DNA from: JANMES01 sp038329865
Lineage (GTDB): Bacteria > Planctomycetota > Phycisphaerae > Tepidisphaerales > Tepidisphaeraceae
Assembly: GCA_038329865.1 (NCBI GenBank)
Contig: JBBQNK010000003.1
Span: forward strand, 1-64,000
Reading direction: 5' to 3'
Length of the DNA: 64,000 nucleotides
The translations under genes and the position numbers were made by a program. Numbering within the stretch: the stretch's first letter is position 1; each line of letters opens with the position of its first letter. Positions 51,437 through 58,182 of this stretch are shown one piece after another. The notes beneath the pieces were generated by a model. That model did not search any database and was not told the origin of the DNA. It saw nothing but the letters and a program-made list of their open reading frames with translations.

Positions 51437-52309
51437 TCAAGGCCGAGTGAAGAAGCCGTCGGCGATTCCTTTTAGCACGTACTTGATCGCGCTCGGACTG
51501 AAGTGATTGCCGCTGATATGGCGAAGCGTCCGCCGCAGGAGTGATTTGGCCATCCACCATTTCTCATCGCGCGAGAACGCATCGCTTAGCCGAAGGATCC
51601 AGAGCTTGTTGCGGACTTCGTAGTAATATTTCTCTGCACCGCTGGTGGCCGGCACGTGTTTGAGGGCGGTTTTGTGACAGACGACACTGGCCGGCACAAG
51701 CACGCCGAGTTCTGTTCGCAGCAGGCGGGCGGAGAATTCCACGTCGTCATTCCACAGGAAGTACCCGGCGATCGGCAGGCCGAAACGGTCGATTAGCGAG
51801 CGGTGGATCAGCATGGAGACGAATGACGTGAACCGGATCGACATCGTCCCGCAACTGGCGGCCAGGAATTGCTGCTCGGGGTTGTAGAGCTTGGGCTTCG
51901 GAATGTTCATCGGGTGGAGCGTGCCGTCGGACCAGACGGCTTTGCTCGCGAGCAGGTTCGGCCGCTGGTCGGCGGGGAATCGCGATCGCGCGCCGAGTAA
52001 TTGCGAGAGAGCGTCAGGCTCGGCGATCGAGTCGTCATCGAGCGTCCAGATCCAGTCGAACTGTTGCAGATGCGCCCACTGAATTCCCAGAAAATAGCCG
52101 CCGGCGCTGCCGACATTTTTATCCGTTCGGATCACTTTGATGTGCGAAAACTCGGCCGCCAGCGAGTCGGCGGTGCCGTCGGTGGATTGGTTATCGACCA
52201 CGAGAATCTGTTCGACGGCGACAGTCGATTTCGCCAGCGCGAGCAGACTCTCGCGCAGCAGCGGCAGGCGATTGTGAGTGACGAGAACCACGCAGACGCG
52301 ATCAGCCAT
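51437..52309 (-). CDS. GT2 glycosyltransferase (GlfT2/rhamnosyltransferase-like)
   Basis: 290 residues from ATG 52309 (GTG 52315 is an alternative). GT-A motifs: VCVVLVTHNRLPLLRESL, VVDNQSTDGT, NVGSAGGYFLGI, WIWTLDDDSIAEPDAL (DDD metal site) and the acceptor-side YFLWNDDVEFSARL. The NVGSAGG...WTLDDD...WNDDVE pattern is that of galactofuranosyl- and rhamnosyltransferases. Convergent with the previous pair and divergent from the next gene, so separately transcribed inside the same glycan block. Confidence 0.87.
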   Translation of the reverse strand: MADRVCVVLVTHNRLPLLRESLLALAKSTVAVEQILVVDNQSTDGTADSLAAEFSHIKVIRTDKNVGSAGGYFLGIQWAHLQQFDWIWTLDDDSIAEPDALSQLLGARSRFPADQRPNLLASKAVWSDGTLHPMNIPKPKLYNPEQQFLAASCGTMSIRFTSFVSMLIHRSLIDRFGLPIAGYFLWNDDVEFSARLLRTELGVLVPASVVCHKTALKHVPATSGAEKYYYEVRNKLWILRLSDAFSRDEKWWMAKSLLRRTLRHISGNHFSPSAIKYVLKGIADGFFTRP

Positions 52310-52372
52310 GCCCACACATCATCGGCAAACCGAGTTGTGATACAATCGGCCAGCGAAGCAGAAAGGATTTTC

Positions 52373-53425
52373 GTGCCCGACTTACCTGCCGTTCATCCTG
52401 AAGTCGTTCGGCAATTCATGTCCTCGACAGCCGAGGGATCGATCCGGTTCTATCCGGTGAACCTGGACGTGAAGCAGGCGGAGTTTGCGCGCTGCCTGCT
52501 GGTCAACGGCGAGCGGAGTTGCTTTACCGATGATTCGTCCGCTGCAATCCCAATCTTCGTTTCGACTGATCCAAAATTCGAGTCGTTATTCTGCAGCAGC
52601 AAGCCGGCCGTAAGCGTTGTGCTGGATTTTCACGACAAGGGTCGGCGGCTGGATTTTCTGGGCATTACCGATCCCATGTGGGCCGCGATTTCCGCGGGCG
52701 ATTTGCAGGTCATTTACCTGAAGCTCCAGATTCACGAGCCGGCCAATTACGCGAAACTCAATCGGCTGCCGGCGAACGTGCACGTTCTCTCCTGCCCGCT
52801 TTTGCTGGGCGGGTCGCGCTTTCACATCACCGTGCAGGAAGATTTTTCGGGCGATGCGTTGTTCAGCAGGGTTCTCAAGGAGAATCGTTCGCCGGCGTAT
52901 GAGTACGACTGGTCATTCGTCGGCGCGCCGACAAGCGACGACCGCGCCGCCGCATTCGAAGTGCTTCGGCCGTTCGAATCGCGGCGGCGATTCTTTACCG
53001 TCTCTCAACCCGGGCATGTAGACGCCTCGGTGGCTACCGTGCCGCAGGCGGAATATCTGCGCATCAGCCGCAGCAGCAAAATCTGCCTCTCCCTCAATGG
53101 CCGCGGCCCGTGGTGTTTGAAGGACGGCGAGCTTTTCGCGGCCGATTGCCTGGTGCTACGGCAATGGCATCCGGTCTTGCGGCTTAATCCGCTGACCCCC
53201 TGGGATGGCGATCATTGGGTGGTCAGCAAGACCGAGGATTTGGTCGGCACGATCGAATCGCTCCTGGCCGACGACGAACGGCGTGAGCGGATCCGCCGGG
53301 CGGGGCATCAAATGTTCAAAGAAGTATTGACTGGCAATCGCTGGTCGGATTTTTACGTCGAATGGCTGTGGCAGTTTCTCAAAGGCTTCGGCAAGCCAGC
53401 CTGGGGACCGCTCGCGATCGCGTAG
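52373..53425 (+). CDS. Glycosyltransferase group 1-like protein
   Basis: 350 residues. GTG 52373 is chosen because GAAAGGA lies 5 nt upstream; the frame is open to 52001 but overlaps the divergent gene. TACAAT at 52341-52346 may be its -10. The C-terminal part has the donor-binding style of CgeB/exostosin-like GT-B enzymes: ISRSSKICLSLNGRG, WCLKDGELFAADCLVLRQWH, DHWVVSKTEDLVGTIESLLA, and a closing helix with RAGHQMFKEVL. Likely the fourth surface-glycan transferase of this block. Confidence 0.75.
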   Translation: MPDLPAVHPEVVRQFMSSTAEGSIRFYPVNLDVKQAEFARCLLVNGERSCFTDDSSAAIPIFVSTDPKFESLFCSSKPAVSVVLDFHDKGRRLDFLGITDPMWAAISAGDLQVIYLKLQIHEPANYAKLNRLPANVHVLSCPLLLGGSRFHITVQEDFSGDALFSRVLKENRSPAYEYDWSFVGAPTSDDRAAAFEVLRPFESRRRFFTVSQPGHVDASVATVPQAEYLRISRSSKICLSLNGRGPWCLKDGELFAADCLVLRQWHPVLRLNPLTPWDGDHWVVSKTEDLVGTIESLLADDERRERIRRAGHQMFKEVLTGNRWSDFYVEWLWQFLKGFGKPAWGPLAIA

Positions 53426-53434
53426 GCCGGCTCA

Positions 53435-53977
53435 TCACGTCATCTTGATCACGCCGCTCTGTCGCTTCACCGCGATCACACGCTGCTTGAGCGTTTCAAA
53501 TAACGGCCGCGGATTGGGCACGCCGCGTAGCACCAGCTTGGGGTTGGTTTCGTCTTTGGAAATAATCGTGATTGTGCCGGTCTGCACGATGCGGTCGAAG
53601 ATTGACTGGTGGAATTCCAGGTCTTCCACGTGCCAGAGTTCCATCGTGTCGATCGATTTAGAAAGCAGTCCCCGCTCGTAATCGATGCGGTAGTTGCTGA
53701 TGCGGTAGCGCACTGTCCGCTGCCGCAGGATCGGCCAGGCGATGACGAGCAGGCCGACGATGATGAGCCCGAGCGTCACCAAAGCACTCGGCATTTCATG
53801 CAGTTTAGTGATCGCCTTCCACACGAACGGGAGTGAAATTAGCACCAGCCCCGCGAGGCCCCAGATGAAGATCGACCCCATCTCCGCCCGCAGCAATGGC
53901 GAGCCGGCGTAGTAGATTTCTTCCCGGTCGTCGGCCGGCTTGTGCGGGTGTACTTCAGGTTCCAAGGGATTGCTCAT
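53435..53977 (-). CDS. Membrane protein with bacterial PH domain (bPH2)
   Basis: 180 residues. Two membrane helices (about 36-54 and 65-84) are followed by a bPH2/YdbS-like domain: TVRYRISNYRIDYERGLLSKSIDTMELWHVEDLE and TITIISKD. Such proteins are cell-envelope components of unclear function. GAGGA precedes the ATG, and the gene starts 10 bp after the EVE gene stop, so they are probably one operon. Confidence 0.82.
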   Translation of the reverse strand: MSNPLEPEVHPHKPADDREEIYYAGSPLLRAEMGSIFIWGLAGLVLISLPFVWKAITKLHEMPSALVTLGLIIVGLLVIAWPILRQRTVRYRISNYRIDYERGLLSKSIDTMELWHVEDLEFHQSIFDRIVQTGTITIISKDETNPKLVLRGVPNPRPLFETLKQRVIAVKRQSGVIKMT

Positions 53978-53987
53978 CGCGGGTCCT

Positions 53988-54392
53988 CTATTTGGATAAC
54001 GCTTCGATCCGCTTCCAGATTTTCTCCGGCACGGGCACGACGCTCAGCCGGCCGATGCGGAGAAAATCCCAGCCGACGAAAATCGTGTCGGCCTTGATCG
54101 TCGCCAGCGAAACCGGCTTGGCCAGTTTCTTCAACGGCTTAAGGTCGACCACCGCCATCTTCGGGTTATCGCCTTTCGGATCGGCGTACGAATCGCTGGT
54201 GATCTGTGCGATTCCGATCGCGGATTTGTCATCGCCGCTGTGGTAGATGATGGCGAGATCGCCTTTCTTCATCGTGCGGATGTGAATTAGCGCGGTGTTG
54301 TTGGCCACGCCGTCCCATGAGGTTTTTTTATCGCGGACGAGATCGTCCCACGAATAGGTGCTCGGCTCGGTTTTCAAAAGCCAGTACGCCAT
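53988..54392 (-). CDS. EVE domain protein
   Basis: 134 residues from ATG 54392. It is a complete EVE (PUA-like) domain: MAYWLLKTEPSTYSWDDLVRD, TSWDGVANNTALIHIRTMKKGDLAIIYHSG and TIFVGWDFLRIGRLSVVPV. The family reads modified bases in DNA or RNA (it is related to YTH domains and often sits near restriction systems). No restriction genes are present here. Co-directional with bPH2, after a 25-bp-stem hairpin. Confidence 0.88.
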   Translation of the reverse strand: MAYWLLKTEPSTYSWDDLVRDKKTSWDGVANNTALIHIRTMKKGDLAIIYHSGDDKSAIGIAQITSDSYADPKGDNPKMAVVDLKPLKKLAKPVSLATIKADTIFVGWDFLRIGRLSVVPVPEKIWKRIEALSK

Positions 54393-54426
54393 GCGAAATT
54401 CCACAAAAGGTCAACGACAGTTTCCT

Positions 54427-54489
54427 GTTTAGCCGTCGCGGCCACGCGACGCGGTTGCCCGTTTCGTCGCGTGGCCGCGACGGCTAAAC
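54427..54489. repeat. Perfect 25-bp-stem inverted repeat (family H)
   Basis: The arms at 54427-54451 and 54465-54489 (GTTTAGCCGTCGCGGCCACG and onward) are exact inverse copies with a 13-nt spacer. It lies between the YlbF stop and the EVE start, both on the minus strand. There is no T-run, so it is more likely a mobile palindrome than a plain terminator. Confidence 0.85.
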
Positions 54490-54497
54490 GCGAACGG

Positions 54498-54890
54498 TTA
54501 TTGCAACGGCGATCGACCCGCTGCGGCGCGGGCGGCGGCGCCGGGCATGGTTTCGAGCATCGCGCGTTGGTACGTCTGACTGATCTTGCGGAGCAGGTCG
54601 TAAAACTCCACCTCGGCCATGTTGAGCGCCTTGATCTTGATGTGCGACACGAGCTTGCTCTGCATCGATTCAAGTTGCAGCCGCTGCGCGTCGGTGACGG
54701 ACATTCCCTGCTGCTCCTGCCGGCCGAGCGATTCAAGCATTAGGTTGAAATCGCCCATGAGGCGGGCCGCATCGGGATCCTTCGCGAGCGATTCCTGGGC
54801 GGCCTTGTACTTGGCGACGGCGGGGTGGTCCTTCAAAAGCGTTCCGATTTGCTCGGCCAGCTTCATGATCTCTTCGTTGTCAGCGGGCAT
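54498..54890 (-). CDS. YlbF/YmcA-family protein
   Basis: 130 residues, nearly all helical. It shows the YlbF/YmcA pattern: EEIMKLAEQIGTLLKDHPAVAKYKAAQESLAKDPDAARLM at the start, then QLESMQSKLVSHIKIKALN and AEVEFYDLLRKI. In Bacillus these proteins form a complex that guides RNase Y and affects competence and biofilm; the role in planctomycetes is not established. GAGGAAACG precedes the ATG. A short Ala-rich tail follows the domain. Confidence 0.8.
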   Translation of the reverse strand: MPADNEEIMKLAEQIGTLLKDHPAVAKYKAAQESLAKDPDAARLMGDFNLMLESLGRQEQQGMSVTDAQRLQLESMQSKLVSHIKIKALNMAEVEFYDLLRKISQTYQRAMLETMPGAAARAAAGRSPLQ

Positions 54891-54940
54891 CGTTTCCTCT
54901 CGTAAACAAGCTACTATAGTCTGACTTTACGGGCGTTGCC

Positions 54941-55975
54941 ATGACAGACCGCTACCACCGACAATCGATCCTCCCGCAGATCGGCGCCGCCGGTCAGGCG
55001 CGGCTGGCTGTTGCGCGCGTGGCGATCATCGGCTGCGGCGCGCTCGGCACAGTGGCGGCGGAATTGCTCGCCCGCGCCGGTGTCGGATTTTTGCGGTTGA
55101 TCGACCGTGATCTCGTCGAGCTCACCAATCTTCAGCGGCAAACGCTTTTCGATGAATCCGACGTGCGCGACGCGCTCCCCAAGGCCGTCGCCGCGGCCGG
55201 ACGATTGGGGCGAGTGAACTCGAGTATCACGATCGAGCCGGTGGTGGCCGATGTGCACAGCGGCAATATCGAATCGCTCGTGGGTGATGGAATCGATCTG
55301 ATCCTCGACGGCACCGACAACGCCGAGACGCGTTACCTCATCAACGACGTCGCCATCAAGCTCGATCGCCCGTGGGTGTACGGTGCCGCCGTTGGCGTTG
55401 AGGGAAGGGCGATGCTGATCGTCCCCGGCCAAACGCCGTGCCTGCGGTGCGTCTTCGAAAATCCACCCGCCGCCGGCGAACTGCCGACCTGCGACACCGC
55501 TGGTGTGCTGGCGACCGCGACCGCCGTCATCGGCAGCCTGCAGGCGAATCTGGCGATTCAACGGATCGTCGATCCCACGCACTCGGCGGCGAATCTGATC
55601 ACGGCTGACCTCTGGTCGATGCGTTTTCACACGCTCGACCTAACGACAGCCCGCCGCCCCGATTGCCCCGCCTGCGGCCACCGCCGTTTCGATTTTCTCA
55701 ACCGCCCGGCCGACGCCTCCCAAATCACCCTCTGCGGCCAAAACGCCGTGCAGCTTCGACCTGCGACCTCGCTGGTCAAAATGAATTTGGCCGACCTCGC
55801 CGGCCGCCTGGGCGCGGCCGGCACTGTGCAGAGAACGAACTTCCTGGTTCGGTGTGAACTGCGCGAACTACCCGGCATTTGTCTGACAATTTTTCCCGAC
55901 GGCCGTGCGATCATCCATGGAACGAACGACTTTGCGCGGGCGCGTTCGATCTATTCAAAATTAGTGGGAAACTGA
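54941..55975 (+). CDS. ThiF/MoeB-family adenylyltransferase
   Basis: 344 residues. An E1-like enzyme that adenylates the C-terminus of a ubiquitin-like sulfur carrier (ThiS/MoaD). It starts RYHRQSILPQIG, then the ATP-binding IIGCGALGTVAAELLARAG, LIDRDLVELTNLQRQTLF, DGTDNAETRYLIND, zinc cysteines in PCLRC and CPACG, and the catalytic cysteine in PTCDTAGVLA. The last 90 residues (LCGQNAVQLRP ... FPDGRAIIHGTNDFARARSIY) are a small extra domain in place of the rhodanese domain of some MoeBs. No thiS or moaD gene is adjacent, so thiamine versus molybdopterin cannot be decided. Confidence 0.88.
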   Translation: MTDRYHRQSILPQIGAAGQARLAVARVAIIGCGALGTVAAELLARAGVGFLRLIDRDLVELTNLQRQTLFDESDVRDALPKAVAAAGRLGRVNSSITIEPVVADVHSGNIESLVGDGIDLILDGTDNAETRYLINDVAIKLDRPWVYGAAVGVEGRAMLIVPGQTPCLRCVFENPPAAGELPTCDTAGVLATATAVIGSLQANLAIQRIVDPTHSAANLITADLWSMRFHTLDLTTARRPDCPACGHRRFDFLNRPADASQITLCGQNAVQLRPATSLVKMNLADLAGRLGAAGTVQRTNFLVRCELRELPGICLTIFPDGRAIIHGTNDFARARSIYSKLVGN

Positions 55976-55993
55976 AAATGAAGGTGAACCGGA

Positions 55994-56067
55994 TGGGCTG
56001 TACAGGGCTCGAACCTGTGACCTTCTCCATGTCGAGGAGACGCGCTAGCCAACTGCGCCAACAGCCC
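55994..56067 (-). tRNA. tRNA-Val (GAC) with C33
   Basis: A complete 74-nt cloverleaf on the minus strand: 7-bp acceptor GGGCTGT/ACAGCCC, D-stem GCGC/GCGC, anticodon stem TCTCC/GGAGA, loop TCGACAT, T-arm ACAGG-TTCGAGC-CCTGT, discriminator A. Anticodon GAC reads valine GUC/GUU. Position 33 is C instead of the near-universal U. CCA is not encoded. It lies 18 bp after the thiF-like gene, convergent with it. Confidence 0.88.
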
Positions 56068-56141
56068 GGGTTTTCGAACGCTTGGGATTATATCGGTCAC
56101 GCCCGGTGAAACAAGTGAGGGATTGGCCAAATCCGGTTAGT

Positions 56142-57431
56142 ATGGAAATCGGTATGCCTGAAAAAATCATCCGTGATCCGGTTCATGACGTCATCGCCTT
56201 TCGCACCGATCGGCCGATTGATGCGCTGCTGTTCCGGCTGCTCAATGCTGCCGAGTTCCAGAGGTTGCGGCGGATTCGGCAGCTCGGGCTGGCCAGCCTG
56301 GCGTATCCGGGGGCGGATCATTCGCGCTACAGCCACAGCCTTGGTGTGATGGAGACCTCGCGGCGGATGCTGGGGCAGTTGCGGCAATCGTACAAGATTG
56401 ACCCGGCCGATGAGCTGGTGTGCGTCGTTGCATCGCTGCTGCACGATCTCGGGCACGGGCCGTTCAGCCATGTGTTTGAGCGGGTGAGCGGCATTCATCA
56501 TGAGGAGTTAACCGCGCGGGTCATCAACGATCCTGAGAGCGACGTGCACCGCCTGCTGGCCGAGCACGATAAGCAGCTGCCGGCGATGGTGCTGAAGTTT
56601 ATGTCGAAGCAGCCGCGTACTTTTTTGACTGACATCGTCTCCAGCCAGCTGGATGCGGATCGATTCGATTATCTCCTGCGCGACAACCTAATGACCGGCA
56701 GCCAGTACGGCGGGTTTGATCTTCCTTGGCTGATTCACGCGCTGGAGATCGACGAAAAATCCAACCGGCTGGCGATCAGCTACAAAGGAGTGAGCGCGGC
56801 TGAGGCGTATTTGCAGAGCCGGTTTCACATGTATCGCAACGTGTACTTCCACAAGGTGGTGCGAAGCGCGGAAGGCATGGTCCGGCTCGCGCTGCAGCGC
56901 GCCAAGCGGCTGGCGGTGCAGAAGCGGCTGGAGTGGCCGCCCAGCGATCATGGGATCCACAAGGCGCTGCTCGGCAAGCGGCTGACGACGGCGGAGTTCA
57001 CGGATCTCGATGACATTTCCATCCTGCACTGCTTCAAGCTCTGGTCTACGAGCGGCGACGGCGTGCTGGCGAAGCTATGTCACGGGCTTTTGTTCCGCCA
57101 GGTGTTCAAGACGATCGATCTAGCCCACGTGCATTACGAGCAGGAGTCCACCGCCATCGTCAGCGCGGCCGAGGCAGCGATCGCGGAGTTGGGCGGCGAG
57201 CCGGGCTACGAAATGTTCTACGACGAGCCGGCCGACACGCCGTACGAGACCTTCTCGCCTGATGACAGCGCTGCCAGCGATATCTACGTGAAGCTGCCGG
57301 GCGGGGAGCTCACGCCGATCGTGAATTTATCGCCGATCACGCAGGCGCTGAACCGCGATTTGATGTTCCGGCGGATTCACGTGGCGGAGCCGTATCGGGA
57401 CGTGGTGATGAAGGTGATCGGGAAGAAGTAG
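56142..57431 (+). CDS. HD-domain phosphohydrolase (dNTPase-like)
   Basis: 429 residues from ATG 56142; ATG 56154 (MPEKIIRDPVHD) is equally likely and has TAGTAT 10 nt ahead. The HD metal site is RYSHSLGVMETSRRML (His), SLLHDLGHGPFSHVFE (His-Asp) and the late Asp in SSQLDADRFDYLLRD. This is the SAMHD1/YwfO-type triphosphohydrolase pattern, expected to split dNTPs to nucleoside and triphosphate. Single gene, followed by an inverted repeat. Confidence 0.87.
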   Translation: MEIGMPEKIIRDPVHDVIAFRTDRPIDALLFRLLNAAEFQRLRRIRQLGLASLAYPGADHSRYSHSLGVMETSRRMLGQLRQSYKIDPADELVCVVASLLHDLGHGPFSHVFERVSGIHHEELTARVINDPESDVHRLLAEHDKQLPAMVLKFMSKQPRTFLTDIVSSQLDADRFDYLLRDNLMTGSQYGGFDLPWLIHALEIDEKSNRLAISYKGVSAAEAYLQSRFHMYRNVYFHKVVRSAEGMVRLALQRAKRLAVQKRLEWPPSDHGIHKALLGKRLTTAEFTDLDDISILHCFKLWSTSGDGVLAKLCHGLLFRQVFKTIDLAHVHYEQESTAIVSAAEAAIAELGGEPGYEMFYDEPADTPYETFSPDDSAASDIYVKLPGGELTPIVNLSPITQALNRDLMFRRIHVAEPYRDVVMKVIGKK

Positions 57432-57443
57432 GCTAGTTTGAAA

Positions 57444-57510
57444 GTGGCACGGGCGGCTCGCCCGTGTTTCTTCTGTGGCAAACAAGACACGGGCCAGCCG
57501 CCCGTGTCAC
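57444..57510. repeat. Inverted-repeat element (family A)
   Basis: GTGGCACGGGCGGCTCGCCC and GGGCCAGCCGCCCGTGTCAC are inverse copies around a spacer of about 26 bp, between the convergent HD and CYTH genes. Confidence 0.85.
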
Positions 57511-57516
57511 GAAAGA

Positions 57517-58092
57517 CTAAGCCCCGGCAGGGAACTTGATCACGCGCTTCGACTGACCATTTTCCTGTAAATACGTCATCAGCAGCGCGACGTAGCTGGC
57601 CTTGATGATCGGCTTGTCGGTCAGCTGCAGTTGCTCGCGAACCTTCATCACCGAATCGTCTTTCGGCCCTTCGATTTCCACATACACGCCCAGGTGCGGC
57701 AGTTCATCCAGTTCCACCAGGCAGTCGGCCAACTTCCAACTCTGGCGCTTTTTCTCGAAGGAGAGCACGCGGCGGTAGCCGAGCACTTCGAGCAATGCGA
57801 TCGCGTCTTTGGCATCCGTCGCGCCGAGTTCGATTTCTTCCCGGCTTTTGAGCGGGCCGTGCTGGCGCGGGCCTTTGAAAGTAATCGTGTGCTTAACCGC
57901 GCCATCGGGCTGCGGCACGGTGGTGCGTAGCCGCAATCCCTTGTCAGCGGCGAGAAGGGAGCGGTCGTCGGTGTCGAAGAAGACATTGGTTTCAATGGCG
58001 GCGCCTTGGAGCGCGGCGCCAACGTCTTTGAGTTTCTCGCGGATCTCATCCAACGAGTCGACTTTCATCTTCGCTTCAATTTCAACAGCCAT
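57517..58092 (-). CDS. CYTH-domain protein (class IV adenylate cyclase-like)
   Basis: 191 residues. The CYTH signature ExExK is EIEAK at residues 4-8, followed by ETNVFFDTDD, LRLRTT, ITFKGPR, SREEIEL, EKKRQSW, LVELDELPHLGVYVEIEG. Members are class IV adenylate cyclases (CyaB), thiamine triphosphatases or polyphosphatases. The HLGVYVEIEGP segment favours the CyaB group, but activity is not determined. AAGGAAATTAG precedes the ATG. The gene ends at an inverted repeat. Confidence 0.87.
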   Translation of the reverse strand: MAVEIEAKMKVDSLDEIREKLKDVGAALQGAAIETNVFFDTDDRSLLAADKGLRLRTTVPQPDGAVKHTITFKGPRQHGPLKSREEIELGATDAKDAIALLEVLGYRRVLSFEKKRQSWKLADCLVELDELPHLGVYVEIEGPKDDSVMKVREQLQLTDKPIIKASYVALLMTYLQENGQSKRVIKFPAGA

Positions 58093-58182
58093 CTAATTTC
58101 CTTTTTGAGCGCGTACAACAACGGATGCGCTCGCCACCCTTTATAGGCGAAGCGCGCGGTTTGGCAATGGCTCAAGCGGGAA

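Noticed and set aside
52001..52372. Long N-terminal extension of the group 1 glycosyltransferase
   Set aside because: It overlaps the divergent GT2 gene; GTG 52373 has a good ribosome binding site and the protein fits from there.
54427..54489. Simple terminator after the YlbF gene
   Set aside because: The stem is perfect over 25 bp and has no T-run; its form matches the mobile palindromes seen elsewhere in the window.
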